Of a DNA stretch of 44,208 nt, positions 8,545-18,100 are shown piece after piece (position 1 is the first letter of the stretch; each line of letters opens with the position of its first letter). The position numbers were made by a program, and so were the translations under genes. A model generated the notes under the pieces. It searched no databases. It was not told the DNA's origin and saw only the letters and a list, made by a program, of their open reading frames with translations. The stretch is from an uncultured Eubacteriales bacterium (GTDB lineage Bacteria; Bacillota_I; Bacilli_A; RF39; UBA660), in contig CAJJKI010000011.1 in the NCBI GenBank assembly GCA_905188025.1, positions 1 through 44,208 on the forward strand, read 5' to 3'.

Positions 8545-8573
8545 TTGACAAAAATTTTATTATTCGATAAAAT
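8545..8573 (+). promoter_or_regulatory. Promoter of the sensor kinase gene
   Basis: Perfect TTGACA (8545-8550), 17-bp spacer and TAAAAT (8568-8573). The open frame extends upstream through this promoter from a TTG, but that part is regulatory DNA rather than coding. Confidence 0.75.
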
Positions 8574-8589
8574 TCGACAAAATTCGACA
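8563..8589 (+). promoter_or_regulatory. Three tandem Spo0A-type boxes at exact 10-bp spacing
   Basis: TTCGATA (8563-8569), TTCGACA (8573-8579) and TTCGACA (8583-8589) are direct repeats with 3-bp gaps. TTCGACA is the consensus 0A box, and 10-bp head-to-tail spacing is the arrangement bound by a Spo0A dimer, as at the Bacillus abrB promoter. The boxes overlap the -10 and the expected transcription start, which fits repression. No spo0A gene is in the window. Confidence 0.55.
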
Positions 8590-8622
8590 TATAAGATGAG
8601 TTATAATTTATTCGGTGATGAT

Positions 8623-9831
8623 ATGGAAATTGTAACTAATCTTATTTTAATTGTATTTCCGATAATGATGTATTTAGTATTTAGTTGTTATAATGTATTA
8701 GTTAATAAAAATGTAGAGAAGATATTCTTTATAGTAACAATATTTACTTCATTATATTTTAGTTTGATGAATGATTTGGGATATGAAGGGATACTGATAT
8801 GTTGTAATATACCAATACTAATATGTTATTTAAAGAAAGAACCAATGTTAGCAGTAATATTATCAATATTAGTAATTATATTTGGATATACTAAGTATGA
8901 TATAAATATATGGATAATGATAGGAAAACATTTATTATATTTGATTACATATTTATATTTAGATAAGAAGAAGTATGAGAAAGAATTATTTTTAAAGATT
9001 AGTGCTGTTATACAGGGATTCTTTATTTCTTTTGAATACTTTATGAGAACTAATCAAGGAATTGATAAAGTATTTGGATTAATTGGGTATACATTACTGA
9101 TATATTTTATGACTTTCTTTTGTATATATTTATTTAGGTTAGCTGATAGGGTAACTAATTTATATTTGGATATGAATAAAGTTAAGGAAGAGAATAAATT
9201 AAAGAATTCATTATTTAAACTTACACATGAGATTAAGAATCCATTAGCAGTATGTAAGGGATACTTGGATATGATGAATTTGGATGATAAGGATAAGAGT
9301 CAAAGATACACGAATATTATTAAATCTGAGATAGAGAGAAGTTTAAATATTATGAGTGATTTTATGGATTATAGTAAGATTAAAGTTAATAAAGAGATAT
9401 TTGATATGGTAGTTTTGTTAGATGAACTTTATGATAGTTTTAAGGTACTTTTTTATGATAAGAATATAGTGTTTGATTATGAGAATGAGTATGATGATAT
9501 ATATTTATGGGGAGATTATGAGAGGCTTAAACAGGTATTTATAAATATTCTTAAGAATAGTGTTGAATCAATATCAGGAAAAGAAGGGAAGATTACACTT
9601 AAGGTTCGTGTTGATGGAAAACAGGTAGAGGTAATAGTTAGTGATAATGGAGAAGGCATGAGTGAAGAAGAGTTGGATAAAATGAAAGAAATGTTTTATA
9701 CGACGAAGAAGAATGGTACAGGATTAGGAGTAGCTTTATCTAATGAGATAGTAGTGGCTCATAATGGAGTATTAAAATATAATTCAGTTAAGGGAGAAGG
9801 TACGGAATGTATTGTTAAATTACCATTATAA
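8623..9831 (+). CDS. Membrane sensor histidine kinase, sporulation-kinase-like
   Basis: A 402-aa kinase. About six membrane helices fill residues 1-170, followed by a short helical linker. The HisKA domain has the phospho-acceptor at His202 in HEIKNPLAVCKGYLDMM, a pattern close to KinA/KinB-type kinases. The HATPase domain has the N box QVFINILKNSVESI, DNGEGM and GTGLGVALS. No extracytoplasmic domain is evident, so sensing is probably through the membrane bundle. The ATG at 8623 follows GGTGATG closely. No response regulator is adjacent, which makes it an orphan kinase. Together with the 0A-type boxes in its promoter this suggests a link to a Spo0A phosphorelay; that link is inference. Confidence 0.85.
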   Translation: MEIVTNLILIVFPIMMYLVFSCYNVLVNKNVEKIFFIVTIFTSLYFSLMNDLGYEGILICCNIPILICYLKKEPMLAVILSILVIIFGYTKYDINIWIMIGKHLLYLITYLYLDKKKYEKELFLKISAVIQGFFISFEYFMRTNQGIDKVFGLIGYTLLIYFMTFFCIYLFRLADRVTNLYLDMNKVKEENKLKNSLFKLTHEIKNPLAVCKGYLDMMNLDDKDKSQRYTNIIKSEIERSLNIMSDFMDYSKIKVNKEIFDMVVLLDELYDSFKVLFYDKNIVFDYENEYDDIYLWGDYERLKQVFINILKNSVESISGKEGKITLKVRVDGKQVEVIVSDNGEGMSEEELDKMKEMFYTTKKNGTGLGVALSNEIVVAHNGVLKYNSVKGEGTECIVKLPL

Positions 9832-9857
9832 TAGTATAATTATGTATGGTGAATGAG

Positions 9858-10124
9858 ATGAATGATATATTTATGATGAGATATCCACAAATGGATTTAC
9901 ATGGATATGATCGAGATAGTGCTAGAATGATGGTTAATGATTTTGTGAGAGATAATTATGATCTTGGTAATGAAATGATAGTTATTATACATGGTAAGGG
10001 TACGGGAATAGTTAGAAGAGAAGTACATGAAGCACTTAGAGTTAATAAATTAGTATTAGAATATAAGACGGATAATTTTAATGATGGGTGTACTATTGTT
10101 AGGATAATGAAGAAAGAATTCTAG
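9858..10124 (+). CDS. Stand-alone Smr-domain protein
   Basis: An 88-aa protein that is essentially a single Smr domain: MDLHGYDRDSA near the start and IIHGKGTGIVRREV in the middle, the two signatures of the MutS2 C-terminal nuclease-like domain. Free-standing Smr proteins are proposed RNA or DNA endonucleases; several act on mRNA at stalled ribosomes. The DLHG motif often regarded as catalytic is intact. It lies 26 bases after the kinase gene and is probably cotranscribed. The ATG at 9858 follows GGTGA; an upstream ATG at 9846 is possible and would add four residues. Confidence 0.85.
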   Translation: MNDIFMMRYPQMDLHGYDRDSARMMVNDFVRDNYDLGNEMIVIIHGKGTGIVRREVHEALRVNKLVLEYKTDNFNDGCTIVRIMKKEF

Positions 10125-10173
10125 TGAAAAAAATAGGTAATTTTGGGAAGTCTTTTATTTAATAAAATAAAAT

Positions 10174-10213
10174 AAAATATCCTTAGGAGAAGAGACTCCA
10201 AGGATATTTTTTT
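10174..10213. terminator. Bidirectional terminator
   Basis: A 14-15 bp stem (AAAATATCCTT with GGAG, pairing with CTCC and AAGGATATTTT) has an A-run on the left and a T-run on the right, so it can end both the Smr transcript and the minus-strand pseudouridine synthase transcript. It overlaps the last codons of the latter. Confidence 0.8.
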
Positions 10214-10860
10214 GGTAGTGGAATATCAAATGTTAGTAATTCTTTAGTAGTGGGATGATAGAATGAGAGGGTTTTAGCAATGAGGGCAATATTTGAATTA
10301 TCATCCTTTTTAATATTAGAATTATATCTATGATCACCATATAGGGGGGTGTTTCTACTAGAGAACTGGACTCTTATTTGATGATGACGACCAGTATGTA
10401 AATCTATTTTTATTAGACTTAGATTGTTTACTGATTTGATTACTTCATATGATAGAGATGATAGTTTACCTTTATCTTTAGTAGTTATATATGAAGTATT
10501 AGTTGATTCATTTTTGATAAGATAGTCAGTAAGAGTATCTTTATTTTTGATAGGATTTTCTATGATAGCATAATATGTTTTTTTGAATTGTTTGTTTTGG
10601 ATTTGTTTGGTTAGTCTATCAGCAGCTTTACTTGTTTTAGCAAATACCATGATACCTGATACAGGGCGATCGAGACGGTGTACTAATCCTAGGTAGACGT
10701 TACCGGGTTTTTGATATTTCTCTTTAATATAATTTTTTAATATAGTTAATAAATCTAAATCATTTGAAGAATCTAGGCATACGGGTAAGTTAGCGGGTTT
10801 TACTACTACTAGAAGATGATTATCTTCGTATAAGATATTAATTCCTTGATACTTTTCCAT
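10183..10860 (-). CDS. RluA/RluD-family pseudouridine synthase without S4 domain
   Basis: A 225-aa enzyme of the RluA/RluD family that isomerises uridine to pseudouridine in rRNA or tRNA. Visible motifs: ILYEDNHLLVVVKPANLPV, LVHRLDRPVSG with catalytic Asp64, and LHTGRHHQIRVQF. The protein begins directly with the catalytic domain, unlike the S4-containing paralogue at 12748. It overlaps the 3' end of the methyltransferase gene by 23 bases, so translation is probably coupled. I chose the ATG at 10860; one at 10869 is also in frame. Target RNA unknown. Confidence 0.9.
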   Translation of the reverse strand: MEKYQGINILYEDNHLLVVVKPANLPVCLDSSNDLDLLTILKNYIKEKYQKPGNVYLGLVHRLDRPVSGIMVFAKTSKAADRLTKQIQNKQFKKTYYAIIENPIKNKDTLTDYLIKNESTNTSYITTKDKGKLSSLSYEVIKSVNNLSLIKIDLHTGRHHQIRVQFSSRNTPLYGDHRYNSNIKKDDNSNIALIAKTLSFYHPTTKELLTFDIPLPKKYPWSLFS

Positions 10861-11698
10861 AAATACCACATGGTAATGATAAGTTATTTTCAGTTACAGG
10901 GAGGCCTATTTCTCCAGTTTCGATATGCATATTAGGGAAAGTCAATGATAAGATATTTTTTAGGGATGTAGGGCTAGTACCTGTAGTGTAGGCACTTATT
11001 AAGAGAAAATCAAAATTAGGATCAAGAATAAGTTTTACTTTAGATAATAATTCTTGGATATTATCTTCAAAACGCCATATTTCGTTATTTGGACCACGAC
11101 CATAGCTAGGAGGATCCATAATGATACCATGATAAGTACGATGGCGACGGGCTTCACGATCTAGAAATTTTAAGACATCATCTTGGATGAAACGAATGGT
11201 ATTATTTTCTAAGTGGCATAAATGCATGTTAATTTTAGCCCAGTCAATCATTCCTTTAGAAGAATCTACATGTACTACTTCACTAGCTCCGGCAGAAGAT
11301 GCTGCCATAGTGGCACAACCTGTATAAGCAAATAAGTTAAGGATACGGATATCTTTGTTTTGTGAATTAGTTATTTTATTAGTGATATAGTCCCAGTTAG
11401 TAGCTTGTTCAGGAAAGATACCAGTATGTTTAAAATTAGTAGGACTTACTTTAAAAGTTAAATTTTTATAATTAACTGTCCATTCATTAGGAAGTTTTTT
11501 ACGGAAGGTCCATGAGCCTCCTCCTAGATTAGAACGATGATAGTAGCCATCCCAAGTATTCCATATAGGGTTATTTGATTTAGACCAGATGATACTGGGA
11601 TCGGGACGATTTAGAATTATATTACCCCAACGTTCTAATTTTTCACCATTACCAGTAGCTAGACATTCATAGTCTTGCCAATTATTACTTATATTCAT
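10838..11698 (-). CDS. Class I SAM-dependent methyltransferase, RlmI/RlmK-like
   Basis: A 286-aa Rossmann-fold methyltransferase. Motif I is LNLFAYTGCAT (FAYTG at 123-127), followed by an acidic ribose-binding VVHVDSS, IQDDVLKFL, and the catalytic MDPPSYG (DPPSYG at 195-200). The N-terminal approx. 100 residues (PEQATNWDYI and surroundings) match COG1092-like rRNA cytosine or guanine methyltransferases, without a PUA domain. It is cotranscribed with a pseudouridine synthase, which supports an rRNA-modification role. AAAGGAAG precedes the ATG. Confidence 0.85.
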   Translation of the reverse strand: MNISNNWQDYECLATGNGEKLERWGNIILNRPDPSIIWSKSNNPIWNTWDGYYHRSNLGGGSWTFRKKLPNEWTVNYKNLTFKVSPTNFKHTGIFPEQATNWDYITNKITNSQNKDIRILNLFAYTGCATMAASSAGASEVVHVDSSKGMIDWAKINMHLCHLENNTIRFIQDDVLKFLDREARRHRTYHGIIMDPPSYGRGPNNEIWRFEDNIQELLSKVKLILDPNFDFLLISAYTTGTSPTSLKNILSLTFPNMHIETGEIGLPVTENNLSLPCGIYGKVSRN

Positions 11699-11725
11699 AT
11701 TATACTTCCTTTCAAATACAAATAT

Positions 11726-11754
11726 ATTTTATCTTAAAAAGAATAATTTGTCTA
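11726..11754 (-). promoter_or_regulatory. Promoter of the methyltransferase/pseudouridine synthase operon
   Basis: TAGACA (11754-11749), 17-bp spacer and TAAAAT (11731-11726) on the minus strand. Confidence 0.6.
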
Positions 11755-11769
11755 GTATAGTGAAAATGT

Positions 11770-11798
11770 TTGATAAATAGATAAATATTTGATATAAT
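11770..11798 (+). promoter_or_regulatory. Extended -10 promoter of the pseudopilin-lspA operon
   Basis: TTGATA (11770-11775), 17-bp spacer and TGA-TATAAT (-10 at 11793-11798). Confidence 0.75.
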
Positions 11799-11831
11799 TT
11801 TCATGTAAACCGATGATGAGGGGATGAATAT

Positions 11832-12308
11832 ATGAATAAACGTGGATTTACTTTAGTAGAGTTATTAGCAACGTTAGTAATATTAGGAATAATAATGGGA
11901 ATAGTCATTGTTAGTGCTACGGGTGGATTTGGTAATGCTAAAGATAAGACTGAAGATGCTTTTGTTAGTACTGTGGAAGATGCAATGGATATGTATATGA
12001 ATAGTGATGGAAAGTCACTGGATTATGATAATTATATATGTACTCTTAAGAAGAGTCATGGTGAAGTAAAGGTGTATAAGACTACGATTACTTTTGATAA
12101 GATTATTAATTCAAGGTATAAGCCAATTACTCAGGATGATTTGATTAATCCTGCTAATAAAGATAAGGCTTGTGATGAGGCTAAAGATATTTCGGTAGAA
12201 GTATATCGTGATCAGGATTATGTATATTATTATAGGATTAAGGGTAATATGGGTTGTTTAATTAGTCATAATGTTATTAGTAATTTACCTAAAGAGTGTG
12301 ATTCTTAA
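11832..12308 (+). CDS. Type IV pilin-like / competence pseudopilin
   Basis: A 158-aa protein with a short positively charged leader and the prepilin peptidase/N-methylation motif RGFTLVELLATLVILGII: cleavage would follow Gly5, leaving Phe+1 and Glu5 of the mature protein. The first helix is hydrophobic and the rest is a soluble head with four Cys residues that could form disulfides. Such proteins form pili or pseudopili of type II secretion or ComG competence machines. No prepilin peptidase, ATPase or other pilin is in the window, so this is an orphan pilin gene. It is translationally coupled to lspA through a TAATG overlap. Strong ribosome site GAGGGGATG. Confidence 0.85.
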   Translation: MNKRGFTLVELLATLVILGIIMGIVIVSATGGFGNAKDKTEDAFVSTVEDAMDMYMNSDGKSLDYDNYICTLKKSHGEVKVYKTTITFDKIINSRYKPITQDDLINPANKDKACDEAKDISVEVYRDQDYVYYYRIKGNMGCLISHNVISNLPKECDS

Positions 12309-12751
12309 TGATCATAATAGTAGTGATAATTAGTTTATTACTTGATATAGGGAGTAAGTTTCTTGTTAGTAGGATATTTATTTTGAATGAGAGTAAGACT
12401 ATTATTGATAATTTTTTGAATATTACTTATGTTAGGAATACGGGGGCTGCTTGGAGTATTTTAGATAATAATACTTGGATAGTTACGGTTATATCTCTAT
12501 TAATAATTATAGGGATTATATATTATGTATATAGAAATAGAGTTAGTAAGAAGATACTTAAGATAGGATATGGACTTATTCTTGGAGGAGCTATAGGTAA
12601 TTTTATTGATAGGATTGTATATGGATATGTAATTGATTTTATTGATATAGATATATTTGGATGGAATTATCCGATATTTAATTTAGCTGATATGTTTATA
12701 GTAGTGGGAGTAATTCTAGTGATGATAGATGCTTGGAGGTGTAAGAAGTGA
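12308..12751 (+). CDS. lspA: Lipoprotein signal peptidase (signal peptidase II)
   Basis: A 147-aa membrane aspartic protease with four helices that removes signal peptides from prolipoproteins. Diagnostic motifs: YVRNTGAAWS, GGAIGNFIDR with catalytic Asp101, and NLADMF with catalytic Asp128. The start overlaps the pilin stop by one base, and the TGA stop overlaps the GTG start of the next gene by 4 bases. lspA followed by an RluD-like gene is the arrangement known in Bacillus. Confidence 0.95.
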   Translation: MIIIVVIISLLLDIGSKFLVSRIFILNESKTIIDNFLNITYVRNTGAAWSILDNNTWIVTVISLLIIIGIIYYVYRNRVSKKILKIGYGLILGGAIGNFIDRIVYGYVIDFIDIDIFGWNYPIFNLADMFIVVGVILVMIDAWRCKK

Positions 12752-13698
12752 TCGAGATTAATGTTTGTGAAAATGGAGAGAGATTAGATAAATATTTGAT
12801 AGATAAATGTGATATTAGTAGAAGTAAAATTAAGAAGTTAATTGATGAGGGGAAGATTACGGTATCTGATAGGATAGTTAAGGCTAGTTATATGGTACGT
12901 GAGGGGGATACTATTAAGATAGATAATGATGATAGTGATAAGGAACTTGATATTGTAGGAGAAGATATACCATTAGATATAGTGTATGAAGATGAATATT
13001 TATTAGTAGTTAATAAGAAGTCTGGAATGGTAGTGCATCCTGGTAATGGGAATTATAGTGGGACTATGGTTAATGCACTGATACATTATTGTAATAATGA
13101 TTTATCTATGGTTAATGGGAATGTTAGACCAGGAATAGTACATAGAATAGATGCTGATACTAGTGGGCTTTTATTAGTAGCTAAGAATGATATGGTACAT
13201 AATGATTTAGCTAAGCAGATTAGTATGAAGAGTGTTACTAGAAAGTATTTAGCTTTAGTAGAGGGAGTAATTAAGGAAGATAGTGCTACTATTGATGCTC
13301 CTATTGGAAGAGATAGTGTTGATAGGAAGAAGATGTGTGTGACAGGAGATAATTCTAAAGATGCAGTTACACATATTAGAGTACTTGAGAGATATGATAA
13401 GGCTACTTTGATAGAGTGTAAGTTAGAGACGGGAAGAACACATCAAATAAGGGTACATATGAATTATATTAAGCATCCAGTAGTAAATGATCCGGTATAT
13501 GGACTTAATAGAATGGATGAGAAGATTATTAGAGAACATACTGATAGTAAAGAAGAATATGAGAAGTATAGAGAGTTTGGACAATTATTACATGCTAAAG
13601 AGATAGGGTTTATACATCCAGTTAGTCATGAATATATGGATTTTCAAGTAGAGGCTCCTAAGGAATTTTATGATATATTAGATATGTATAGAGATTAA
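12748..13698 (+). CDS. RluD-family pseudouridine synthase with S4 domain
   Basis: A 316-aa enzyme with an N-terminal S4 RNA-binding domain (GERLDKYLIDKCDISRSKIKK..., residues 10-60) and the RluD catalytic domain containing GIVHRIDADTSG, catalytic Asp135, and LETGRTHQIRVHM. It corresponds in context to Bacillus YlyB, next to lspA. It starts at a GTG inside the GTGA overlap with lspA, with GGAGGTG at good spacing. Likely substrate is 23S rRNA, judged from the family. Confidence 0.93.
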   Translation: MIEINVCENGERLDKYLIDKCDISRSKIKKLIDEGKITVSDRIVKASYMVREGDTIKIDNDDSDKELDIVGEDIPLDIVYEDEYLLVVNKKSGMVVHPGNGNYSGTMVNALIHYCNNDLSMVNGNVRPGIVHRIDADTSGLLLVAKNDMVHNDLAKQISMKSVTRKYLALVEGVIKEDSATIDAPIGRDSVDRKKMCVTGDNSKDAVTHIRVLERYDKATLIECKLETGRTHQIRVHMNYIKHPVVNDPVYGLNRMDEKIIREHTDSKEEYEKYREFGQLLHAKEIGFIHPVSHEYMDFQVEAPKEFYDILDMYRD

Positions 13699-13713
13699 TT
13701 ATACGAGGTGGAT

Positions 13714-14850
13714 ATGGAACAGATAGTTATTAATGATAAAGAAGTAGTTGTTATGAATCTAGTACATTATTTTGTTACAGAGAAGAATTATAATCCAGTA
13801 GTAGTACATGGAATAAATGATGAGATATGGTTAGAGAATATGGATTATGAATATAAGATAATTAGAATAGTATCTAGATATATACATAATAATGAACAGT
13901 TAGATTTTAATAAATATAGAGGAAGACAAATAGTTAAGAAATTAAAGATGAAGACTTTATCTTTTAAGATGAAGATGTTAAATATATATACTGATTATGG
14001 AGATAATGTTACTAATAGAGAAGATAATAATGATAAAGATACTAGTATATTTATTAATAATATTAATGATATAGAGAAGAATCCTTTGGTATTAGAAGTA
14101 TTTCCTGATATAGTAGAGAAGACACAACATGATGAGAAGGGAATAGAATTATTATTTAAGATAACTGATGATATTAATGGAACTAATGAAAGGAAAAATA
14201 AGAAGATGGAGAAGATATTTTCTAGTAAAAAACCAATAGTTACTTGGATTATTATAGCATTATGTATAATAATGTTCTTTGTATCGGGTATGGGATATGA
14301 TACATATACGTTAGTTAAGTATGGAGCTAATTTTTCAGGATTAGTTAGAAATGGAGAATTATATAGATTAGTTACTTATATGTTTTTACATGCAGGGATA
14401 GTGCATATAGGACTTAATATGTATTCATTATATATAGTAGGACCTAGAGTAGAGGATTTCTTTGGTAAATGGAAATATGCTTTGATATATTTTATTAGTG
14501 GTATATGTGGAGGATTATTATCGATAGGAGTTACTCCTAATGTAGTATCAGTTGGTGCTAGTGGAGCTATATTTGGATTATTTGGAGCACTTATATATTT
14601 TGGATATAATTATAGAGGATATATAGGTGCTATGATTAGAAGTCAAGTAGTACCTATAGTTATATATAATTTATTTATGGGATTATTTATACCAGGAATA
14701 GATATGTGGGGACATGTAGGTGGTCTTATAGGAGGAATACTTACTGCTAATATGGTAGGTACTATAGAGAATAAGAAATATAATGTTAGTAATATAATAT
14801 TATTAGTAGTATATATGGCTTTCTTAATATATTTAGGTATATATAGATAG
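13714..14850 (+). CDS. Rhomboid intramembrane serine protease with soluble N-terminal domain
   Basis: A 378-aa protein. Residues 1-170 are a soluble cytoplasmic region (alpha/beta then charged linker), followed by a six- to seven-helix rhomboid domain. Signatures: ELYRLVTYMFLHAGIVHIGLNM (L1 loop), catalytic Ser283 in VGASGAIFG, and catalytic His334 in WGHVGGL. The layout resembles Bacillus GluP (YqgP). The substrate is unknown. It is the last gene of the pilin-lspA-rluD operon, 15 bases after the previous stop. I use the ATG at 13714; an in-frame GTG at 13708 lies within its ribosome site CGAGGTG. Confidence 0.92.
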   Translation: MEQIVINDKEVVVMNLVHYFVTEKNYNPVVVHGINDEIWLENMDYEYKIIRIVSRYIHNNEQLDFNKYRGRQIVKKLKMKTLSFKMKMLNIYTDYGDNVTNREDNNDKDTSIFINNINDIEKNPLVLEVFPDIVEKTQHDEKGIELLFKITDDINGTNERKNKKMEKIFSSKKPIVTWIIIALCIIMFFVSGMGYDTYTLVKYGANFSGLVRNGELYRLVTYMFLHAGIVHIGLNMYSLYIVGPRVEDFFGKWKYALIYFISGICGGLLSIGVTPNVVSVGASGAIFGLFGALIYFGYNYRGYIGAMIRSQVVPIVIYNLFMGLFIPGIDMWGHVGGLIGGILTANMVGTIENKKYNVSNIILLVVYMAFLIYLGIYR

Positions 14851-14869
14851 TTATTATTATATAGTTAAA

Positions 14870-14905
14870 AATAATGAATACCTTTGGGTATTCATTATTT
14901 TGTTT
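14870..14905 (+). terminator. Rho-independent terminator of the lspA/rhomboid operon
   Basis: A 13-bp perfect stem (AATAATGAATACC pairing with GGTATTCATTATT) with a 4-nt loop and a T-rich tail. Confidence 0.9.
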
Positions 14906-15039
14906 TAACTGTATTATGGGGATATGTATTTGGATAGAGAATATTATTAGTTATATGGATAGGGAAAAGGATGCTTTATGAGTGTTCTTTTTTTGATTTA
15001 GATGAGTGAGAAAGTTGTATGGAAATGTATGGTTTATCG

Positions 15040-15068
15040 TTGACAGGGATGGGTTATAATGATATAAT
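15040..15068 (+). promoter_or_regulatory. Consensus extended promoter of the surface-protein operon
   Basis: Perfect TTGACA (15040-15045), 17-bp spacer and TGA plus perfect TATAAT (15063-15068). One of the strongest promoters in the window, giving a leader of about 40 nt. I see no other feature between 14906 and 15039. Confidence 0.85.
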
Positions 15069-15114
15069 TTTTATAGTATGGCATAGTAGCTAATGATAGC
15101 GAGGGTGAATTAAA

Positions 15115-18100
15115 ATGAAGAAATTATTTAATAGTAAATTTTTATTTATATTGGCTTTAAGTATAATAGTTTTGATAGGATTAGTACTTGGGGCATTTTA
15201 TTTATTTGATGATAGTGAGGATACTTTTCTTAAGAGTGGATATGTACTTAATCCACTTAGTGAGAAGGTAGAGAAATATTTCTTTGATGAGAATACAGGA
15301 TATCATACTAATTTATCTTCGATGGTAGAATTTAAGGATATAGATGATAAGGATGTAGCTGTACTTCAGGATAGTTTTATTCATTATATGGATAATTCGT
15401 TATCATTTTTGAAGAGAGGCGCTATACTTGATTTGGATTCTGTTAAAGGGACTGGTACTGTAGTATTTTATAATATTGGTAATAAGTCTATTATTAATAA
15501 GGAAGATAGTGGATATGTTATTCATAATAATGGTGAAGATATTAAGCTTAATAATTTTATGGGTAGAATTAATGATGATAAGTATATAGTAGTAGGTAAG
15601 GTTAAGGCTAAGATACCTGGTAATGAGACTTTAATTGAAGGGGATTATTTTGAGATAGTTTATGTTGATAAGGGTATTGTTAATATAGAGAATAAGGATG
15701 TTAAGTATCAGGTAGCTGCTGATGAGACAGTACTATATGTTGGTAATTTGGTAATAGATCTTGGTGATAAGAAGATTAGTTTAGGTGATGAAGATATTAT
15801 GTCTATTACAGCTATTACTATTGATGGGGATGAGAATATAGAGATTATTCCTAAGGCTCCAGATGAAGAATCTAGTAATAGTGGTGGAAGTGGCTCAGGA
15901 AGTGGAAATGGCACTGGTAACGGAAACGGTAATGGAACTGGTACTGGTGACGGTACTGGAGACGGTACTGGCGGAGGAGCTGGTAATGGAGGAGATGGCA
16001 CTGGTGGAAATGGTGGTGGTACTCCAGGAGAAGAGACTAAGGATTTAGTGGTATCTTTAAAGAATGCTAAGGTTGGTAGTACTAGTGTTAATGTAGTATT
16101 TGACGTTTATAATGCTACTTCTTTGGATAATTTTATGTTAAAGGTAACTAATTTGGATACTGGTAGAACAGTAGATATGGTAGCACAAGTAGTACCTGAT
16201 GCTGAGATTATAGTTAATTTATTATCACCTAAGACTAAATATTTATTTACAGTTATTAATGAAAAAGATGGTGGTAAGTATTTTCAAAAGATATTTGAAA
16301 CTAAGGATTTTGGTATTAGTTTAGAGAGAAGTTATGCTACTGATAGTGAATTATCTTATAAGGTAGCAATTGATGATGAGACTGATATTACTAATGCTAA
16401 GTTAAGTTTATATAGATTTAATGAAGAGACTATGCAAAATGAGATAGTTAAGAATAGTTATATAGATAGTGATGGAGAAACTAAATATATAGAGAAGACT
16501 GTATGGTTAAGTGAATTAGATGATACTAAGGAAGTAGTATTTGATGGACTTGATAGTAATACTATATATACAGCTGTACTTGATGAATTTTCAGTAACAT
16601 CTTCTAATTTTAAAGATATATATAATATTACTCTTACTTCAATGACTTTGAAGAAGACTCCTAAGTTTAGTGAAATGGAAGCTAAGAAAGATATGGCTTC
16701 AGGTAGTTTTAAGTTATCTCTTGGCAAGATAGAAGATGTTGATAATGCAATTACTAGTTATACATATTTAGTTTATGAGAATGATAATCCTGATAAGACA
16801 GTAATTGATCCAATAGTTAAGACTAATGCATCTCCTATTGAGATAAAGATAGGGGACGGAGATAATCAGCTTAAGAATGATACTAATTATTTCTATAAGG
16901 TAGTTATTGAATACTATGATAATGAGAAGTATGTAGAGTATACTACTAGTGATAGAATTAACTTTGTAATGGGTAGTGATCCTTATGTAACAGTAGTTCC
17001 TCGTGAAAAGTTAATTGGATATGATTCAATTGGTGCTACATTATATTTAACAGATAATAGTTGTTTAATTAATATTCCTAATAGAGAGAAATGTGCTAGT
17101 GAGACTAGTAATACAGTAGTTACGGTTAAGAAGAATTCAGTTAATGGAGAGGTTATTGTATTTTCTAAGGTAGTAGATTTCCAAGTACTTGAGAATGAGA
17201 TTAAGTATGAACTTTATGTAGATGGATTACAGGAAGGTACACAGTATAGTATTGAAGTTAGTGCTATTTTAAATAATGACGCTAATGGTAAGAGAACTGA
17301 GATTATGCATACTGATGAATCTAAGAGAACAATTACTACTAAGACTTTAGCTAGTTTTATGGCAATATATCCTGCTGAAGATAAGTTAAATAGTAGTGCT
17401 AACCATGTAGTTAATCAAAGAGTTAAGTTAGAAGCATCTGCTAATAATACAGGTACTTTATCTCCTGAAGAAACTGCTAAGACTATTAAGAAGGTAGTTA
17501 TTAGTTTATATGAAGGAAGTCATTTAGAGGATATTAGAACACAAGATCCGTTAATAGCTCCAATGGTATTTACTAGTAGTGATACAGTTGATCTTAAGAA
17601 AATGTTTTATGATGAATATTATACAATTACTACTGATGAGACTTTTGGTCTTGATATAGATGCTTTAAAAGCACTAGGAAAAGATGGTAGACTTAGTCCT
17701 ACATATACAGTAATGATTAGAGCTTATTATGATACTGATGAAAATAATGAAGTAAAGATAGAGAATAATATAATGGTATATACAATACTTGAATCATTAC
17801 TTCTAGAGAATGTAGAAGATCCGATTATTATTACTAAAGAGATAACTAATGAGACTTCTGGATACTTATTTGATAAGCTTAAGGATAAGGGTACAGTAGT
17901 GGGATATTCAGTTAATGCGGTATATGATCGTAAGGGATTAGTTGCTAATGATTTGATTCCTCAAAATATTAATATATATGTATATAATGATAAGAAAGAG
18001 AAAGTTAAGTTTTATATTAAAGATGGTAGTAAGTTAACTTTAGTTGATAAGATTACTAAGAGTGTTAGTGACTTAGAGATTGGTAATGTACTAGTGGATA

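Noticed and set aside
8545..8622. N-terminal extension of the sensor kinase from a TTG
   Set aside because: The TTG is part of a perfect TTGACA -35 element and the stretch holds the -10 and the Spo0A-type boxes; a well-placed ATG follows at 8623.
14916..14981. A 21-codon frame starting ATGGGGATATG between the rhomboid terminator and the surface-protein promoter
   Set aside because: No ribosome site or promoter upstream, and no recognisable sequence; likely chance.
15708..16001. Antisense Pro-rich frame opposite the Gly-rich linker
   Set aside because: Direct mirror of the repetitive Gly/Ser codons on the plus strand; no start signals.
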